Shown here: positions 49,224 through 52,047 of the stretch, piece after piece | Position numbering within the stretch: position 1 is the first letter of the stretch | Layout of the letters: every line of letters begins with the position of its first letter | Assembly: GCA_002490425.1 (NCBI GenBank) | Contig: DKTZ01000053.1 | Span: 11,536-63,582, forward strand | Length of the DNA: 52,047 nt | Source of the DNA: Ruminococcaceae bacterium UBA7217 | GTDB taxonomy: Bacteria; Bacillota; Clostridia; Oscillospirales; Acutalibacteraceae | Direction: 5' to 3' | Translations under genes and position numbers: made by a program | The notes under the pieces: model-generated | Databases searched by the model: none | Told to the model about the DNA's origin: nothing | What the model saw: the letters and a program-made list of their open reading frames with translations, nothing else

Positions 49224-49443
49224 ATTTTACCATAAAGCGTAGCATTATGGTAAAATTTCGTCTATGTCCGACGGTTTGCCGTCAGGCAGAGGAGGACGGG
49301 CATATAAATCTTTTTAAAATAAATGCTTGCGTTTATTTTACCACAAAACACTCAAAAGGTAAATAGAATAATTTGCAGCGGAGGATTTTCACGTCCGCTG
49401 AAAAGTACAATAAGGACAGGCATAGAAACCTGTCCCTACAAAA
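49224..49443. repeat. inverted repeats in the lipoprotein / glycogen phosphorylase spacer
   Basis: A perfect 12-bp inverted repeat ATTTTACCATAA (49224-49235) / TTATGGTAAAAT (49245-49256) lies 35 bases upstream of the lipoprotein gene. AAAATAAA/TTTATTTT follows at 49316-49323 and 49332-49339. A reverse copy of the dispersed hairpin repeat (GGACAGG/CCTGTCC then CTACAAA) lies at 49414-49443. No gene is seen in this 298-base spacer. Confidence 0.6.
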
Positions 49444-49487
49444 CGTGGCAAATCTCCCAAGTGAGGGAGCAGAATTGCCGATATTTT

Positions 49488-51902
49488 TTATTTCTTAAAA
49501 ACCGATTTTGCGTGCCAGATGTTCTTTGCGTAATCGTCAATTGCTCGGTCTGCGGCAAATACACCTGCACCTGAAATATTCATAAGCGACATCTTATTCC
49601 AGTTTTTCTTATCAAGATAAGCGTTTGAAATTTCGATTTGTTTTCTTCTGTAATCCTCGAAATCCGCAAGAACCATATACGGGTCGTGGTGAATAATCGT
49701 TGAGGTTACCTCATGGAAAAATCTGCCGTTTATACCCGTTTGATTTGCAAAATCAAGAATCTTGTGAAGCTCGCCGTTATTGTTGTAATACTGCTGTGAG
49801 TCATAGCCTCTCTTCTGAATATTCTGCACCTCGGGAGTGCTCATACCGAAAATGAAGATATTGTCCTCGCCGACTGAGTCGAATATTTCAACATTTGCGC
49901 CGTCCATTGTGCCGAGGGTAATTGCACCGTTAAGCATAAATTTCATATTGCCCGTGCCGGAAGCCTCAGTTCCTGCAAGTGAAATCTGCTCTGAAATTTC
50001 TGCAGCAGGCATAAGTCTTTCAGCCATTGTTACGTTATAATCCTCAACGTAAATCACCTGTAACTTGCCCTTGCAGTCGGGGTCGGAATTTATCAGCTTA
50101 GACATTGCACAGATAAACTCGATAATTTTCTTTGCAACGAAATAACCAGACGCTGCTTTTGCACCGAAAATGTAGGTATGCGGAACAACGGGAGCCGACG
50201 GATTTTCTTTGATATAAAGGTACTGTGCCAAAATGTTAAGCGCATTAAGATGCTGACGCTTATACTCGTGCAGTCTCTTTACCTGAACGTCGAATATCGA
50301 ATTTACATCAAGCTCAACGCCTGTCTGCTTTTTAATGTAAGCCGCAAAATTTTCTTTATTATGAAGCTTGATTTCGGCAAGAGAATTCAGAACGCTTTCA
50401 TCGTCCTTATACTCTCTTAAATCAAGCAGCTTACTCGCATTTTTAACATATCCGTCGCCGATTGTATCCTTAAGGAGCTTTGCAAGCTCGGGGTTTGACT
50501 GACAAAGCCAGCGGCGGTGTGCAATACCGTTTGTTACGTTAGTGAATTTCTGAGGCTGGAGCGCATAGAAATCTGAAAAAACTGTATCTTTAAGAATTTC
50601 GCTGTGAAGAGCAGAAACGCCGTTAACGCAGTGTGAGCCTGCAACGCAAAGGTTAGCCATACGGACAACGCCGTTTGAAATTATTGCCATTCGCTCAACT
50701 GTCTCTGCATTGCCTGTCTTTTCCCAAACATACGCTCTGAAACGGTTGTCTATTTCTTTAGTAATCTCCCAAAGACGGGGCATAAGGCGCTTGTAAAGGT
50801 CCTCAGGCCAGCACTCAAGTGCTTCCTTCATAACGGTGTGGTTAGTGTATGCAACTGTTTTTGTTACAATGTCCCATGCATTGTCCCAAGCGTAGCCGCA
50901 CTCGTCAAGCAAAATTCGCATAAGCTCAGGAATTGCCATTGTGGGATGTGTGTCGTTAATGTGAATTGCAACCATATCGGGGAAATTTTCCATTGTGCCG
51001 AATTCTCTTAAATGGTGCTTAACAATATCCTGCACAGAAGCGGAAACAAGGAAATACTGCTGACGAAGTCTGAGTGATTTTCCCTCAGGGTGGTTGTCGG
51101 CAGGGTAAAGAACCTTAGAAATAACCTCTGCCATAGCGTTCCTTTCCATAGCACGCATATAGTCGCCCTGATTGAAAAGACTCATATCAAGACCCGGTGC
51201 TTTTGCAGACCAAAGACGGAGAACAGAAATTCCCTTACCGTCTTTACCTGCAACGTGCATATCGTAAGGAATAGCATAAATTGTATTGGGATTTTCAATT
51301 TCAACGTGATGGAAGCTGCCGTCCCAAGACTCCTTAATTTCGCCCTCGAATTTTACTTCGTAAGCGCTCTCCTCATGCGGAACAAGCCAAACCTCTCCGC
51401 CGGGAAGCCAAAAGTCGGGGAGCTCCGTCTGCCAGCCGTCAACCAATTTCTGCTTAAAAATACCGTATTCATAAAGAATTGAATAGCCCTTTGCGCAATA
51501 CCCTTCTGTTGCAAGTCCATCAAGGTAGCAAGCGGCAAGTCTGCCTAAGCCCCCGTTACCAAGACCTGCATCAGGCTCACACTCATAAAGAGACTCAAGC
51601 TTTACGCCGAAATCTTTAAGAACACTCTCAAATGTTTTTGTTAAATTAAGGTTGTAAAGGTTATTTTTAAGCGAACGGCCCATAAGAAATTCCATACAAA
51701 GATAGTAAACTCTTTTTGAGCCTTTTTTGCTTGCTTCTTTAGAAAATTCAGTTCTGCCCTGACTCATCATATCACGGACAATAAGCGACACAGCCTTGTA
51801 ATACTGCTCGTTTGTTGCCTCTTCCGGATTTACCCCTATATAATGTGAAAGTTTTGATTCAAGAAGCTGTTTTGCTTGTGCTTTTGTAAGTGAATAATTC
51901 AT
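49488..51902 (-). CDS. glgP: glycogen/maltodextrin phosphorylase (GT35)
   Basis: This PLP enzyme releases glucose-1-phosphate from glycogen, starch or maltodextrin. The 804-residue length is standard. Motifs include NGGLGRLAACYLDG near residue 115, FNQGDYMRAMERNAMAEVIS, IHINDTHPTMAIPELMRIL and the PLP site EASGTGNMKFMLNGAITLGT with the modified lysine near residue 650. It has no signal peptide. GGAGG lies 6 bases before the ATG. No other glycogen gene is in the window. Regulation is not visible apart from a clear promoter. Confidence 0.96.
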   Translation of the reverse strand: MNYSLTKAQAKQLLESKLSHYIGVNPEEATNEQYYKAVSLIVRDMMSQGRTEFSKEASKKGSKRVYYLCMEFLMGRSLKNNLYNLNLTKTFESVLKDFGVKLESLYECEPDAGLGNGGLGRLAACYLDGLATEGYCAKGYSILYEYGIFKQKLVDGWQTELPDFWLPGGEVWLVPHEESAYEVKFEGEIKESWDGSFHHVEIENPNTIYAIPYDMHVAGKDGKGISVLRLWSAKAPGLDMSLFNQGDYMRAMERNAMAEVISKVLYPADNHPEGKSLRLRQQYFLVSASVQDIVKHHLREFGTMENFPDMVAIHINDTHPTMAIPELMRILLDECGYAWDNAWDIVTKTVAYTNHTVMKEALECWPEDLYKRLMPRLWEITKEIDNRFRAYVWEKTGNAETVERMAIISNGVVRMANLCVAGSHCVNGVSALHSEILKDTVFSDFYALQPQKFTNVTNGIAHRRWLCQSNPELAKLLKDTIGDGYVKNASKLLDLREYKDDESVLNSLAEIKLHNKENFAAYIKKQTGVELDVNSIFDVQVKRLHEYKRQHLNALNILAQYLYIKENPSAPVVPHTYIFGAKAASGYFVAKKIIEFICAMSKLINSDPDCKGKLQVIYVEDYNVTMAERLMPAAEISEQISLAGTEASGTGNMKFMLNGAITLGTMDGANVEIFDSVGEDNIFIFGMSTPEVQNIQKRGYDSQQYYNNNGELHKILDFANQTGINGRFFHEVTSTIIHHDPYMVLADFEDYRRKQIEISNAYLDKKNWNKMSLMNISGAGVFAADRAIDDYAKNIWHAKSVFKK

Positions 51903-51957
51903 ACAAATCCTCCAAAAAAACTTAATAAATTAAACTTATAATAATCGTTGTTTGTAT

Positions 51958-51986
51958 ATTTTACACTAAAATAAGCCGTTTTTCAA
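51958..51986 (-). promoter_or_regulatory. sigma-A promoter of the glycogen phosphorylase gene
   Basis: On the minus strand TTGAAA (51986-51981), 17 bases, TAAAAT (51963-51958). Confidence 0.75.
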
Positions 51987-52047
51987 CCATAATAAATAAA
52001 AATATGGAAATCAGGATTTAATTCTATATTTTATACAAAAAATCTCA

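Overview
The window looks like a chromosomal segment of a low-to-moderate-GC, Gram-positive anaerobe of the Clostridia, most likely an Oscillospiraceae/Ruminococcaceae-type gut bacterium. The evidence is a T-box leader ahead of pheST, an IreB (UPF0297) gene, an LCP cell-wall ligase, single-chain glycyl-tRNA synthetase, DUF6472 and DUF1836 genes, strong Shine-Dalgarno sequences with frequent TTG/GTG starts, near-consensus sigma-A promoters (TTGACA-N17-TATAAT), and many small intergenic hairpin repeats. The lineage is an inference from gene content. I see no rRNA, tRNA, CRISPR array, prophage or transposase.

Layout. 0.1-4.1 kb: potassium uptake (trkA, a frameshifted trkH) and alanine racemase. 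4.1-8.4 kb: a small-multidrug-export-type membrane protein and a pyrophosphatase-like/Nudix fusion on the minus strand, then an LCP ligase and GH51 arabinofuranosidase on the plus strand. 8.35-8.68 kb: a gene-free, stem-rich stretch. 8.7-18 kb: zinc-ribbon membrane protein, GH127, GNAT, glyS, a prohibitin-like SPFH protein, a GPH sugar symporter, YhhN and DUF6472. GH51, GH127 and the symporter could together handle arabinose-containing oligosaccharides, although they are not one operon. 18-24.4 kb: orphan LolD/MacB-like ATPase, a large surface-anchored tandem phosphoesterase, and a PadR/HAAS pair. 24.4-30.9 kb: T-box, pheS, pheT, IreB, a small conserved protein, a phosphoribosyltransferase and a YjdF-like membrane protein. 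31-35.3 kb: an ECF sigma factor with a very long C-terminal extension and its own ECF-type promoter, RluA, and a PII-like/antiporter pair behind a structured leader. 35.7-39.9 kb: three unrecognised membrane proteins and a DUF1836-NfeD-stomatin operon. 40.1-46.2 kb: a tyrosine autokinase with a stem-rich 3' UTR and a compact M23 peptidase/HPr-kinase-like/PqqD-like/ABC-exporter operon. 46.3-52 kb: a diguanylate cyclase, a Cys-rich protein, a lipoprotein and glycogen phosphorylase.

The most interesting signals are: (1) two unlinked SPFH loci whose promoters carry nearly the same sequence, with a TCACGTGA-type element in the spacer, one of them driving a predicted DNA-binding DUF1836 gene; (2) the M23/HPrK-like/PqqD/ABC operon, which has parts of a RiPP maturation and export system but no visible precursor or cyclase; (3) the PII-like/antiporter unit with a nested hairpin that overlaps a possible 17-codon leader peptide; (4) the ECF factor; (5) stem-rich noncoding stretches at 8.35-8.6 kb and 40.08-40.26 kb; and (6) a dispersed hairpin repeat family whose stems change on both arms while the flank TTGTAGGG is kept.
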